Made by a program: the position numbers and the translations under genes
Assembly: GCF_932526225.1 (NCBI RefSeq)
Contig: NC_064042.1
Location: 7,311,540-7,371,539 of the forward strand
From: Nematostella vectensis
Lineage: Eukaryota; Cnidaria; Anthozoa; Actiniaria; Edwardsiidae
Direction: 5' to 3'
DNA: 60,000 bases
Shown here: piece after piece, positions 18,874 through 32,130 of the stretch
How positions within the stretch are numbered: the stretch's first letter is position 1
How the letters are laid out: each line of letters begins with the position of its first letter
The notes under the pieces: model-generated
What the model saw: the letters and a program-made list of their open reading frames with translations, nothing else
Database searches by the model: none
Told to the model about the DNA's origin: nothing

Positions 18874-21800
18874 TCTTGGGTTTCAGTCACGTGACTTTTG
18901 GCGTGTGAACTTACTTCCGGTGATGAAGTGGTGGTCAAAAACAGCAACGCGCGAACATGGCAGCTGTAGGCGAAAACCGGCTTTCTCTCATATTTTCCAA
19001 TTATTTTTGCTCTTTAAGTCTAAATACTCGATGGCATTACTTGCAAACGATGTGTTATTGTAACAGAGCTGTCCCCTGCATTCTAAAAAAATAGATTTTT
19101 AACAGATTTTCAACTTTTATTCTTTACTCGTCTTTCGCTTTGCAGTCCTCTTTTTATTCTTCAAACGAGATGAAAGATTACAAAAACATGCAGTTCTACA
19201 ACTTATTGTTTGTGGATGATTGAAAGACCTCGGTATTAAATGGATGAAAAATGATTGTCTTCTGGTAAGTGTATTTAATTAAGTTTTGTTCGGCGGACCA
19301 GCATTATCACTCGAGAAAAAAAGCTTTATTAAGGCTATTTAGTATCCTGAAGCCAATCGCTTCTCTACATCAGGTACAAGGGTATTTTTAATCCCTAGAT
19401 TTAATTGTTTTACATACCTTACTCAATGAGCTTATTTTGTCGGTACATTTGCTGTCTCGATTTTAAATTTCTTTTAACATGTACACTTCGAGTGTTTTAA
19501 TCAAGCATTGTCATCTCTGACTTTCAGCTGAGGCACTGCTATTACTGTAAGTAAAGTCCATTTTCTCAGAATATACATGCACTCACTGCTGGATGAAACC
19601 TGGGTATAATAAATTTCACCTTCTGTCATCAAAATAGATGTGATTATTACAATACTCATAATCAATCACTCATATTTGTTGTATATCCAGTGCGGTCATG
19701 AATATTGGGGGTATGCCATTGTCTTTATTTACAGGCTGAAATTATATGGCTTTCAAAATTATTGAAGGAAGAGGGGGTAACATGTCCAGCCACCCCCTGC
19801 TATGGTGCTGTATAATTCCACTTTCTGGTAAATTTGACATTATTGCAGTATTCTAGAAAAAGGATTACCTTCTATATTTTCACATTGTTGTCTTTTTGAT
19901 ATGGATATGGTTGTTAGCATGATGTACACAGGCACGTACCCAGGATTGGCTGTGGGGGGATGTGCAGTCATAGGTATATTTAAAAAGGATAAGAATTCAC
20001 CCATTTTTTGTGGCCGAAGGGGGGTGAGCATACATTCTGTGCACCCTCCTGTGTACTTGCCTGATACACATGCAAGAGAAAACTCGAGTGAAGCATATGA
20101 GAATTTCTCAGTTTGCAGCACTGGTCAACACCTTAGTACCAAGTGACACATCTTGGGGCTTCTCCTGATGGAATTATTATGATCCTGTCTGGTAAAAGAT
20201 GATGATGGTGATATAAAACTCAGCTTCTTATTGTAGAGATGAGTTTTGTGATGTTGTTGGAACAAAACAATATTTTCATAATGCAATAATCTGTAAGAAC
20301 ATTATTGTTCTTTAGACTTTAGAATATTTTTTTAAGAAACTGCATATTACCATGACAAGCATATTTATAAAGCCAAACATCAAGGCACTTAAATTGACAT
20401 CAAATGTTATTAATGTTATTCCAAAAAACCTATTCAATTTGTCCATTATCAACAAAGAATTCAAGCCCTTTATTATCTGTTATTATATTAAGAAAAGAGC
20501 TGTATACTGGCCATGTTGTATATAGAGATTAGAAATTAGATATAGTTGATGAGCATCAAGAAACCATATGACTTACATATGTGTGTGTCTAAGACTTGTC
20601 TGTTGGGACAACAGACCCTGTAAGATTTGTACAGGGCACAACAAATAATGGCTGTGACTCCAGATCCAAATGCAAGTCAAAAATGAAATCCATGGGCAGT
20701 GTTGGTCTCGGCATATCCCTTTGAGGCCACTCAATGATTTTTTTTTTTGCATTTTTTTATGCATCAAATCCAAGCCTCATATGCTAAATTCAGTTTACTG
20801 TGACACAAGTTTAAACAAAGTTGCATAGGGACAAGTAATATTAGCTGCAAACAGGTACATAGCCAGGATTTTGGGTGTTGGGGGGGGGTGTCTATTAATT
20901 AAGTGTAAACAATTTCTCTTGGCTAAGGCTCCCTAGCTCGCAGTATTTCTCAAGTTTATCCCAATCTCAAGGGTCTTTTCTCTCAAAGGAAAAGAGTCTC
21001 CGACTTTTCTGTTCGGATAAAGTGAAGAGAACTCTTATCACAATTCACTATTCTGAGTTCCTAATCCATTGGACAAAATGTCATTACAAGTCATGTCTGT
21101 CTGGAAGGATACCTCTGTTACCGTGGAGGAAGCCCATGTTCTGTCAAAGTGAGTGTATTTCAATGTATGAGTCAATTACAAAAACGTGATCATTTCGGTA
21201 TATAAAAGGGAAATAAACAACCTTTACTTTTTTCGACATCATGTTCAACGCCCGATATGTTTGTAGTCTCATTCTGACTGTTAGCTTTCTTACAGTATAA
21301 AAAATACAATTCGTTGCGGGATTCAAACTCGCTGTACTGATGACATTCTACCGGCAAAAGAGAAATAAAGGGAGACTTAAACACACTATTACAAGGTTTA
21401 TAGTTTTATTAATCGCGAAAAAGTAAGTTTTTCACTAACATAGTTATCTTAAACCCCCCCACATTCCTTTATAAACTATTGAAAGTAGCCTTGGGCTACG
21501 TGTGACAAAACGGGATTTTAATATTTACAGCGTAATTACACATTTCAGAATTACTTACAACACCAAAGACGACATTGGGATGATTTTCATACCTTTCAAA
21601 AACGAATTACTAGAAACTCTTGCGATTTTCGACTCCTTTTCATTTGGAGAGACGAAATTCGCAGCTTTTCACGCCATTGTTCTGTAAATTATTTCGCCTT
21701 TTCGTAAAAAATTCCGCAGAACCCTGAAGAAACCTTCCCTCTTTTGGATAGATCGATTTGTACACTCGAAAACAGCGCAAATATATGACATTTTAACAGG

Positions 21801-21913
21801 TGGACGGCACTTGTACGAAAAGTAGAACAACCATCTTTACGTGTCTGTTTTGACCACCACTTCAACTTTGGCATATCTAATGTGGCGGATGTGACGTCAT
21901 TTGCAACCCAAGA
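18874..21913. mobile_element. 3.04-kb TIR transposon without a recognisable transposase
   Basis: Terminal inverted repeats of about 90 bases begin TCTTGGGTT and share the inner block gaagtggtggtcaaaa. Copy A gives the empty site (gttgcaaatactgtctagc, around 2385-2405), which fixes both ends; at most a 2-bp AT is duplicated. The inside is AT-rich, with no long coding frame. Other transposon remnants are nested in it (19929-20063 and around 20853). Confidence 0.65.
19929..20063. mobile_element. 135-bp hAT-type MITE nested in the 3-kb element
   Basis: The ends CAGGCACGTACCCAGGA and the complement of CCTGTGTACTTGCCTG form imperfect inverted repeats of the CAGGCxxGTACCCAGG type. No clear target duplication remains. 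Confidence 0.45.
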
Positions 21914-22251
21914 ATACTGTCTAGCTTGCGCGCGCGTCCACTTTATATTCGGCGATGCTTCGAAGCTCGCGCTAGAAACAAAAAGGCTCATGGGAAGTTA
22001 TCGATGGATAATTCCAAACAGCCTCTGGTGGTATTTTACAATATGTGACGTCACATAAGAAACTACTCAGCTTCGTTTTGTATGGGTGTGTTAATTAATA
22101 ATATGTTATTAATTAGGGGAAACGTATTTTTTCAACTTTGGTGAGAGCTCGAAGAGAGCTCGAGGATGATTACGTATTGTCTGATGTCATAATCAGCATT
22201 CCCCCAAACTGATCAAAACGTTCATGAAAGCGAAACGATAAACAAGTATTC

Positions 22252-22278
22252 ATGGAGCGTACCAAGTTTTCAAAATGA
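22252..22278 (+). promoter_or_regulatory. Upstream ORF overlapping the start of gene B
   Basis: Identical in sequence and spacing to the one in copy A: its TGA overlaps the main ATG (22275) as ATGA. Confidence 0.4.
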
Positions 22279-25200
22279 TAGAGTTTTTTAAGGACCACCC
22301 CGTCCTCACCGGACTAGCAGTCTGCACAGCAGGAGCCGCAGCGTTCTGCTATTGCAGAAGTAAATCGAGTGTCGAGGTACGTAGCGTCGTTTTGTGAGAA
22401 AAAGTGCGTGCAGTGGCGTGTTGGTGTCAATGTACAGCATGGTGTTTCTTTAACACTTCTATTTCCTTCGGCTTATTATTTGTTTTGTTGTCATTTTCTA
22501 GAGTGATGGTCAAGGAGAAGAGACCAAAGAAGAAGTACCCGTCGCGGTACAAGACGCTGTCGAAGATGTCTCCGGTGAGTCCCGCCCTTTCGGTTTTATA
22601 ATTATTTTTAGTATATTTCCCAATTTGATAAAAGAGCTTCTTTCCCAACGTTCTACAAAACATATTTATTTTTTATTTTTCTAAATGCATCAAGTTTCTG
22701 AATCTTCGTTTGATCAGGATGTCTTTTATATTAGCGTGTTTTCCAGCCGATCTTTTGCGAGCGGAGAAGTCTTCACAATGTCGAGAATTGCTTGTTTATC
22801 AAGGTATGTGGCTGACTGATTAAGTCTTGACATGCCATTCTCTTCCATACAACTTTTGCCAAATTCCGATAGTACTGGGATAAATGTCATTTAACAAATA
22901 GATCTCATTTGACGCCAGTCGAGTTGCGTGGCTGTTATTCATGACATGCTGTGACGTCATCTGTGCATCTTTCAGAGGACAGACGCGCAAAATATGAAAT
23001 CTATTTGTTTTATACAACAATTAAAATGTTATCTTACATTACAATCTAGTGTAAGCGTGTGTTCGTGCTGACGCCAAGCGTGCGTATGTCTTGTAATAAC
23101 ACATGGACCCTAGACCAATCAAAGCGCGATTTACTAGTGTCGTTGTACAAATTCCAGTAATGTTTCCTAACGGATGTACTATGGTTGCTATTATTGTCCT
23201 TTCTTTATTCTTAAAATCTTTATAACCACTAAGTGATGATGCTTAACAGTTTTCTCGAATCTGTAGCCCGTTCTTGGGAGCTTTTGCTGCCGAGCTACAA
23301 GCAAGTGTTCCCGGAGCTCCACCCCCGGAACCTTCTTAAGATCTTCATCAAGCCGCGACTGCTGATGCCAAGTTAGTGCAATAATGATTATACACTAAAT
23401 TAATTTAAAACATTTAGCCATCGACTGATAAGGCCTTACTAAAATGATATACAGATACTTACTAAACTTATTAATAATCATTTCGCGTCAGACTAAATCA
23501 ATGTTCCTTTTTCTTTGTCTCTTTAGTTGTTGTCTTTCTCGTGGCTGCTCCAAGGCAAGCAATCGTTGTCTTTGAGTGCCCCGCTCCCACCGTCGTGCTG
23601 GGGGATATCCTGTACCTGATGTCAGCGGTTACCTTCGCCGCTCTTATATGCTTTGTTATCAACTTCGTCATGAAGATGCATATCCAGTCGAAGGTCAAAT
23701 CCCTTCAGGTGAGCGTTTATTAAAGTGTGAAGATTCAAGAACCACACCTCTACACCAACACGACGGGCAAAATAGCTTCTCCAGTTTTATTGTTATACTT
23801 GCATTCTTTTTTTTATAATTCTCCCATTAAAGCTGTTAGATTTCGGGGAATCATTCTGGCAACTGTAATTATTGTTATGTTTGTACTTTCAGACGATTTG
23901 TATGGATATAAAACGAGTGTACTTTTCTATTTTCATTGAAAGAGTGACCCATCGATCACCTTTAGTCTTTGGATTAGGTGCGCTAAACAAAACCATTTCC
24001 TATTTGTACAACATGAAAACGATACCTCGAAAATGTTTTGAGACGTATTCACAGTTGCGTTTATTGCTCTTACATTATCAGGGACGCCCTCTTGCCAGCA
24101 TCACCGAGGTGCACCAGATCCAAGAGGAGACTGGTGCTTGTCCATCTATTGCGTCGACAGACTGCCAAGAAAGTGATGCTCTCGTAACCACCGAGGTGAA
24201 CGTTCAGCCGTCCTCATCCGTAAAGTCGATTGTGACTGCATCCTCTACAGGACTCAAGGAGCTCCGCCCTTTTGACCTGCGTGCATCATGGGACACACAA
24301 AGCCTCGAGAGCCTAGCAGCTTGTGTATCGCGCCAGGGGCGTCAAGTCACACTCCATCCCTCTCCCGCCGAGTCTTTGACTACGCTGATGAGACCCCTCA
24401 GTTTAGAGCTTAACCAAATGGAGCCTCCGTCATCAGCTAAAAGACCTGTGCTTGTTACCATGCATGGTAGACATGCAATCATTCGACGTCGCGTCAAGGT
24501 TCATCTGTTGGATTACTGCGCAACAGAACCAGACAACATGTCTACCCTCCTATCTTCTGTCAGCCAGGTGTCATATGATGAGCATGAGTGGATGGTGGCA
24601 GAGATGTCTGAGCACCTTAAAGCTAACACAATCAGTGTAACCACACGGCAACTAAGTCTTGAGGGAATTGGCATGGGTTTCATTGATACAACAGCCCGCC
24701 CTCTATCAGTGTCTGTATTTGGATGCTTGGAGGGGGAAGCTCAGGTCGAGACTAAACAAGACCAAGCTTGCATTATGGCGATTGAAGACATGTTCAAGCC
24801 GTCCTCGCGAGTGAAACAGATGGTGACGGAATTGCTTTCCGGTTTCAAGAAGCCTTACCGTCCTCACATTTGTGGATCATTGAAAACTCTAAGTGTTAAG
24901 GTGAGTGTTTATTTCATTGGGAAGATAGAATACCACATCCCTACACAAACACGGCGGACAAAATAGCATCTTCATTATTATAGATTCAAACAGTTATACT
25001 CGAATATTTTCATGTTATCATGTTTCCGCTAAAGCCTGTTTGAATTTATGGTAACTAATCGAAAATTTTAAGTATTTGGACTAGGAGCGCTAAACAAACA
25101 ATCAATTATTTTTACATCAAACAAACGATGCCACGAAAGCGGTTTGAAGCGTATTCACAGTTGCGTTTATTGCTCTTATCGTTATCAGGGAGGCCGTTTT

Positions 25201-28200
25201 GCCAGCATCACAGAGGTGCACCAGTTCCAAGAGAAGACTGGTGCTTGTCCATCTAATGCGTCGACAGACCGCCAAGAGAGTGATGCTCTCGTAACCACCG
25301 AGGTGAACGTCCAGCCGTCCTCATCCGTAAAGTCGATTGTGACTGCATCCTCTACAGGACTCAAGGAGCTCCGCCCTTTTGACCTGCGTACATCATGGGA
25401 CACACAAAGCCTCGAGAGCCTAGCAGCTTGTGCATCGCGTCAGGGGCGTCAGGTCACACTCCATCCCTCACTTGCCGAGTTTCGGGATACGCTGATGAGA
25501 CCCCTCAGCTTAGAGCTTAAACAAATGGAGCCTCCATCATCAGCTAAAAGACCTGTGCTTGTTACCATGCATGGTAGACATGCAATCATTCGACGTCGCG
25601 TCAAGGTTCATCTGTTGGATTACTGCGCAACAGAACCAGACAACATGTCTACCCTCCTATCTTCTGTCAGCCAGGTGTCACATGATGAGCATGAGTGGAT
25701 GGTGGCAGAGATGTCTGAGCACCTTAAAGCTAACACAGTCAGTGTAACCACTCTGCAACTAAGCCTTGAGGGAATTGGCATGGCTTTCATTGATAGAACA
25801 GCCCGCCCTCTATCAGTGTCTGTATTTGGATGCTTGGAGGGGGAAGCTCAGGTCGAGACTAAACAAGACCAAGCTTGCATTATGGCGATTGAAGACATGT
25901 TCAAGCCGTCCTCGCGAGTGAAACAGATGGTGACAGAGTTGCTTTCCGGTTTCAAGAAGCCTTACCGTCTTCACATTTGTGGATCATTGAAAACTCAAAG
26001 TGCTGAGGTGAGTGTTTATTTAATTGGGAAGATTGAATTCCACATCCCTACACAAACAGTGGACAAAAAAGCATCTCCATTATTATAGATTCAAACAGTT
26101 ATACTCGAATATTTTCATGTTATCATGTTTCCGCTAAAGCCTGTTTGAATTTATGGTAACTAATCGAAAATTTTAAGTCTTGACTAGGAGCGCTAAACAA
26201 ACAATGAATTATTTTTAAATCAAACAAACGATGCCACGAAAGCGGTTTAAAACGTATTCACAGTTGCGTTTATTGCTCTTATCTTTATCAGGGAGGCCGT
26301 TTTGCCAGCATCACAGAGGTGCACCAGTTCCAAGAGAAGACTGGTGCTTGTCCATCTAATGCGTCGACAGACCGCCAAGAGAGTGATGCTCTCGTAGCCA
26401 CCGAGGTGAACGTCCAGCCGTCCTCATCCGTAAAGTCGATTGTGACTGCATCTTCTACAGGACTCAAGGAGCTCCGCCCTTTTGACCTGCGTGCATCATG
26501 GGACACACAAAGCCTCGAGAGCCTAGCAGCTTGTGCATCGCGCCAGGGGCGTCAGGTCAGACTCCATCCCTCACTCGCCGAGTTTCTGAATACGCTGATG
26601 AGACCCCTCAGCTTAGAGTTTGAGCTAATTGAGCCTCTGTCATCGTCAGCTGAACGATCTGTGTTGGTTAGCTTTAATGGAAGATACGCGACCATTCGAC
26701 GTCGCGTTAAGGTTCATCTGATGGATTACTGCGCAACAGAACCAGACAACATGTCTACCCTCCTATCTTCTGTCAGCCAGGTGTCACATGATGAGCATGA
26801 GTGGATGGTGGCAGAGATGTCTGAGCACCTTAAAGCTAACAAACTCAATGTTTCCACTCTGCAACCAAACCTTGAGAGATTTGGCATGGGTCTTATGGAT
26901 ATGGCATATAAGATATGTTCTCTATTAAAGCCTGGATTTGGCAGCGGGAAGGAAGAAGCTCGTAAGGAAGAATCCGAGGAGACGAAACAATACCAAGCTT
27001 GTTTTATATCAACTGAAGAAATGTTCTCGCCGGTGAGACAGATGGTAATCGATTTACCTTCCGGTCTCATGAAGCCCTACCTTCCTGGCATTCGTGGATC
27101 ACGAAAAATCCATCTAATCTATGACTGTGCCACAGCGCCAGAGCATATGGCAGCGCTTCCATCGTCTGCCATCCAGCTGTCACAGGATGACCATCAGTAT
27201 TTGGTAGCAGAAAAGAGATCGGATTGCCTCGATGCAACTCCTGCAACAGATCTTGCAAGAGTTGACGCATGTTTTCCAGCTATAGCAGTCCCTAATCCAG
27301 TGTCTGTGCCTAAGTCAGCTTCGTTTGGGGAGGAACGTCAAGGCGAAAACCCTAATCTTAAGCATCATGAATGTTGTGAAGAAGAGCCTCAGTGCCCAAT
27401 CACAGAGCCCAACGGTGTTACTACGCTGAGAACAGATTTTGCAGGTGATTTACCAGATACACCATTCCCAACACCAGTTTATGAGTCTAAATCATCTTCG
27501 CTGGGAGAGGAAAGTAAAGGCGAAGACACTGCGCTAGAGCAGCATGAATGTTGTGTAAAAGAGCGTAAGAGTTTCATGTCAGAGATGTTACCCGAAGATA
27601 TCACTGATGGTGTATCTATCCAGTATAAGCAGTATCTCAAAAAAGACGAAGAGTCAAGTGTAGAAGAACCACAGCTGGTCATTGGAGGCGAAGAGGATCG
27701 GGTACCAAAGAATGACAACGATGCTAACCTAGCAACTGATGCAGGTGTTGTGCATACTCCAAATGATGGCGTTGATCGGGAGCTTCCCTCGGATTGCACA
27801 TTTCCCATGTCTACTAATGATGGGGACACTAGCAAAGAAAACCAGCAGCTTCTTCATAAATGCGCCCAAGCACAGAAGAAGAAGGCAAAGCGCAAAAACC
27901 AAAGACCAAAAACATCTCAACGCAAATCACGGACAGGGAAACAAGAGTGTCAGAAGAAAGAAAACGAACCAGAGTTATCGGTAATAGGAAAGGAATCCAT
28001 CCTTCATAACTTCAGTGCAGAAGCTATAGTCGAACAAGACGTCGTATCTGCTAAGCAATACCCCATGACACAGTCATCAGACGCGAGACGTGATGAAATC
28101 AGCCATCAGGCTGAAGAGAGGATTCCTCATAAGACGCCGACAGCTTCTGAACTAGCCGCAAGTATAACGGATGCACAAGAAGGAAAGGTCAAGGGGATTA

Positions 28201-29592
28201 ATAAGCTCAACGTTCGGACAAAGCAGAGCAAGTCAAAAAACACGGATGCAGAGGCTGAATTATTGTCTGTGCAAGGAGTTAAGATCAATCTCCGAGAGAG
28301 CAAAAACCAGAACAGAAAGGAAAGCAAAAAAGGGAAGCATCGGAACAATCATGTCGATGATTACCCCAGAAAGGGCCACGCCTGTGGAGTAATGGGTAGA
28401 CCTTCCACGCCTTCCACCACCAAGAGGAGTTCATACGCCACAGCGGCCCAAAAGGGAAACAGCACAGGGAGAGAAAACCACAAAGAATCATACCAGATGA
28501 ATGGTATGGTACAAGATGGTGCAAGATCAAATAATAGGTAAGAGGCTAAGCAAGTTGATTATTTTTCGCTGGGTAGGTTTCCCTCGTAGGGATTTGAAAT
28601 TGAAAAAGATTTATGATCAAAAACCTTATTTCAAAATATGAGTAGACCTTGTCTATTAAATAAAATGGCAACTTGAGTAGCGTGGATAGCAAAAGATAAG
28701 GAAAAGGAAGAAATTTGATTGGAGGTTGAAGTGTTGGGTGGAGGTTGTCTTTCTCTCGAGGGCTGCTCTATCATCCTGCATTCCTATTTTTGAGCTTTTT
28801 GCGCTATGCAGGTTAAACGGCTGGAGTGGAGAGCGGGGCTAGGGGGATATAAAGAAAATGCTAAATTGTTCAAAGATCATAAACTAGACGTTTTGTATTT
28901 CTGTTAATAGCTTGGATTCACGTGATGCGAAGAGCAGCTCGCGTCTTCTCGTCAAGGCAAACATGCACCAAGGGGATGCAAGACTTGTCATCCCAGGAGT
29001 TCAGTGTTGTTCCATTGCTCTCTGTGCCATCCTCAGGGCGTCCGGCAAAAGCCCATTGCTCTGGACGCCCGAGGACATGGACGATATAATCCTCACCGGG
29101 GACAGAAAACACAGGGAGACTCAAGAGAGGATGAATCGCTCAAAAACCTCGTTTCTCCACATTGACGAAATAGAGCTAGATATCAAACTACGGGGTCGGC
29201 ACTTCCACTTGAAGAGAAGTGATGTAATGTGTGGTGACATCATGAACGATGGCACAGACAAGAACAGCCCGCTACCAGGCATTGAGAGTAGCATTGAAAC
29301 TCTAAGCGAGTATGATATGTTTATTGTTAGATATTTATTGTATACAATCGCTCTATTTAAGACATCTCAAACATGGTTGTTGTTTGACTCGCATAATCGC
29401 GATCAGAATGGATTTAGACATCCTAACGGGAAGGCCGTTCTTCTCGAGTTCAAGACTCTAAGAAGTGTTGCGTGTTACATCAGGCGGTTCGTGAGTTCCA
29501 ACGGCTTCAGTGACGAGACGAGTCCACGCCCGCTAGATGATTCGCAATTGAGCTATGAACTGGCCGGCATAAAGGTAGCAGTGCTTAGCTGA
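22275..29592 (+). CDS. Gene B: paralogue of gene A, membrane-anchored repeat protein with peptidase-like domain
   Basis: Exons 22275-22376, 22502-22574, 23527-23708, 24082-24900, 25189-26007, 26292-28537 and 28911-29592 join without a stop into 1640 residues. Domain order equals gene A. The peptidase-like exon differs by only a handful of residues, keeping QCCSIAL and LFDSHNRD. Coding indels against gene A (+3, +6, -18, -3 in exon 6) are all multiples of three. In exon 6 gene B keeps a divergent block (LVSFNGRYATI) where gene A has the standard repeat sequence (LVTMHGRHAII). Repeat exons have the same 1107-base period between the first two units, 1103 for the next. AATAAA lies at 29673. Function is unknown; peptidase activity is inferred. 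Confidence 0.75.
23267..23376 (+). CDS. Alternative terminal exon of gene B (short isoform)
   Basis: The equivalent of 3779-3888 in copy A. It starts after ctgtag, joins exon 2 in phase 1, and encodes ARSWELLLP to LLMPS before TAG. Its conservation with mainly synonymous change supports use as an exon. Confidence 0.45.
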
Positions 29593-29672
29593 ACCAGGAT
29601 CCTTTGCGGTTGGCAATTACTGGCGATCCTTTGCTTACTATTCTTATAATATTGTATATTTTGTATATAGCT

Positions 29673-29678
29673 AATAAA
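29673..29678 (+). promoter_or_regulatory. Polyadenylation signal AATAAA of gene B
   Basis: About 80 bases after the stop codon, matching copy A. Confidence 0.6.
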
Positions 29679-30282
29679 ATATGTTCAATATCATCTGTTC
29701 TTCCTATATACCCCGTCTGTTGATTAACTGGAGGCTCTCTGTGTGAAGAAAGGCTCCCTTTTCGCGTGTTTTTCACCCCCCCCCCCCCATGTTTTTGAAA
29801 CCAGTCATTTGGCCCCTACAAGTGTCAGAATTCCTCTATTATTCATACCCAAAATTTATTAAGGGACGGACTATCAGAAAAACTGAAGGGATGGATAAAG
29901 ATCAAAAAAGATCATACACTATTAAACTGGGTAAAAAAAACAATCAAGCCAATATGCCAATAAGAGACCACTCTAACTCCAAACTTATCTTGGATGAATT
30001 TTCTTCCAAATTAATATACTAGCAAAAAAAATCAATTAGCAAATGTTTGATATGAAGGAGTTAATCGAAAATATCCCATTTGAAAAATATAATAAAAATC
30101 ATAATTTATTTGCTGAAAGACTGTTTTCGTTGCTTTGTTATTCACAAAGACTTTGTAAAGGATCAGCTAAAGATGTATCGATAAAAGAGTTCATATTTCT
30201 CTAAAAGGCAGATGATGTTGGCGTGTAAAGACAACACTCCTAGCTAATCAGGGCGCGTGACGGAAACAAGACTTCTTTAAAA

Positions 30283-31233
30283 GGTGTCAGACATCCTCGG
30301 GGACCCAGGGCGTCGCGGACATCAGGCACACAGGGAGCGCGGCGCGAGAAAGTAACTGCTCTGTAAAACCCATTTATAAAAACTAAATCAAATCTCACTC
30401 TCTGATTGGTCTCATTTTATAATTAAATTAAAATTAGACCAATCAGAGCGATCCTTGTGAATTTGAAAAGCAGACAGACCTCACGCCCAGAAACACTTCA
30501 CAAACACCTAAATAACAAAGCCTGCTCGGTTTGGTAAAAGTCTCACGATCTGCTGGAGTCTGCAAAGGGTTGCGCGAGCAAGGAGAAACGTGAGCACAAT
30601 ATCCAAACATGTCTTTGCCCGCTCAGCTCCATTATGAAATAGCAGGGAATATACTTTCTGCGTATATCGGAGAATGCCCTAACATCGATAGGATTATCGA
30701 AGAGTGGACCATCGACTTCCGAATTATTTTCGGGACCAAGGTTCTTGTTAGAAATGAACGATTTTGTGCATCATTGCAATACGAAATATACCACAGAAAC
30801 GTCGTAGTACTTCTAGTCTGTGACGATAGGCTCATGCTCATTTCGAATGCGTTTGATTTCTCGATCGGAATTATTTTGTACATCAAAGGTTAATTAAATG
30901 GAGTTCAAGTAAAACCCCTCAAACTTGACTCAACCCTTGAAATGTCTAGAATAATTTAAGCCTTTCCATAGAATTTTCCCAAGTTTATTTGTTATGTTTA
31001 GCGCATAGTTTTTCTTTTCCCTCTTGATATGTAAATTTCGAGACTGTTTTTACAGGCGCTAATTGGAAAAAGGCGCCAGGTCTAGTCGGGCGACTAATTG
31101 GATTAGAAACTATTTTAGAAATGGGTTTTACAGAGCAGTTGCCCAGGGCGTCTTTCAGTGCTCTTTCTTTTTCAAGCGCTCCCTGTGTGCCCGATCTCCG
31201 CGACGCCCTGGGTCCCCGAGGATGGGTGTCAGA
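30283..31233. mobile_element. Complete MULE-like element with 9-bp target duplication
   Basis: The element (30292-31224, 933 bp) starts catcctcgg and ends ccgaggatg. Terminal inverted repeats are about 100 bp, containing gggacccagggcgtcgcgg. GGTGTCAGA flanks both sides (30283-30291, 31225-31233). A 9-bp duplication with long terminal repeats is the Mutator-superfamily pattern. Inside are a short CCAAT-bearing hairpin around 30400-30450 and a 94-codon frame, but no transposase. Confidence 0.8.
30609..30893 (+). CDS. 94-residue ORF in the complete MULE-like element, unknown
   Basis: The same frame as 12166-12450, starting MSLPAQLHYEIAG. Substitutions against copy A (for instance FAY/SAY, TTDF/TIDF, GPKV/GTKV) are amino-acid changing, so it may not be under constraint. 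No domain recognised. Confidence 0.35.
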   Translation: MSLPAQLHYEIAGNILSAYIGECPNIDRIIEEWTIDFRIIFGTKVLVRNERFCASLQYEIYHRNVVVLLVCDDRLMLISNAFDFSIGIILYIKG

Positions 31234-31518
31234 ATATTTATTGAATTCCACTTCCTATAAAATCTCGACAGGAGAATAACTAATTTCTTTGGCTGGGCTA
31301 AAAAATAGACAAGACTGCCATTTATTAGCTGTTTACCACCGAAAAAGAGGATTTTTAAAGCAAAATGACGTGTCGCTATTTGAAAGTTATCGACATTGAA
31401 TCAGAAGGTAACCTATGTAGGGCCATCAAAAATAGCAAAGACAGTCTCAAATGGTTTAACAAGAAGCATTGAGAATTGCTCAGAACTGTTGCTATCTGAC
31501 TGAATCAAGAAAATAACC

Positions 31519-32130
31519 ATGGAAAACATGGTTCACGAAGAAATTGCACCAAAACGGGTGATTACATTGCCTTTACTCCTTTGAAATGTTTGATAACTCT
31601 CGCCATCATCATCGGCAATTCCTTGGTGCTAGTAGTCCTCAGCAGACAACGAAAAACAGCGAGTCAAAGAGTGTTCACCATTTTTCTTGGAAATCTTGCC
31701 TTCATGGATTTGTCAATTGCGCTTTTAATAATGCCATTATCCATTTCTACGTATATTCACGGAAAATGGCCATTCGGAAGGGTTGTTTGCGAGGTGAATG
31801 GTTTTACAACAATGCTATTGGGAATACTGTTTCGAATACTGGTGGCAAATTAATTGTATTTTCTTTCTGAACCAGCTTCACGTCAGAGAAAAACTCCTCA
31901 TCTCAGTAGACAAGATCGTGAAATGGATGACAAATGAGTTCATGTTGGCGTTGCTTATGTTTTTCAAATATACTTATCATTGCCATTTATGACAAAGAAA
32001 ACCTGAAGTTGGCTAAAACATATTACAAAATGAGTTCGATTTCCTTTGAACGAAGTCCAGGAAACAAAGTTATAGGCTTTGATGAGAAGAAACAAAATTT
32101 CATAAATCGTACATTAAAAAAGCGGTAATT
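31519..32130 (+). pseudogene. Decayed class A GPCR fragment (TM1-TM3 and possible later pieces)
   Basis: The frame at 31581-31853 shows TM1 (IIIGNSLVLVVLSRQ), TM2 (FLGNLAFMDLSIALLIMP), and the TM3 start with the conserved Cys (GRVVCEVNGF). The nearest ATGs (31519, 31528) are in another frame. No DRY motif or TM4 follows; broken frames to about 32130 contain possible TM5-like text. It lacks obvious closeness to the receptor at 37.7 kb. Copy A has lost this block. Confidence 0.65.

Noticed and set aside
21240-21335. Possible tRNA-like element (B-box-like gggattcaaactcg)
   Set aside because: No matching A box or cloverleaf could be built, and it lies inside a transposon.
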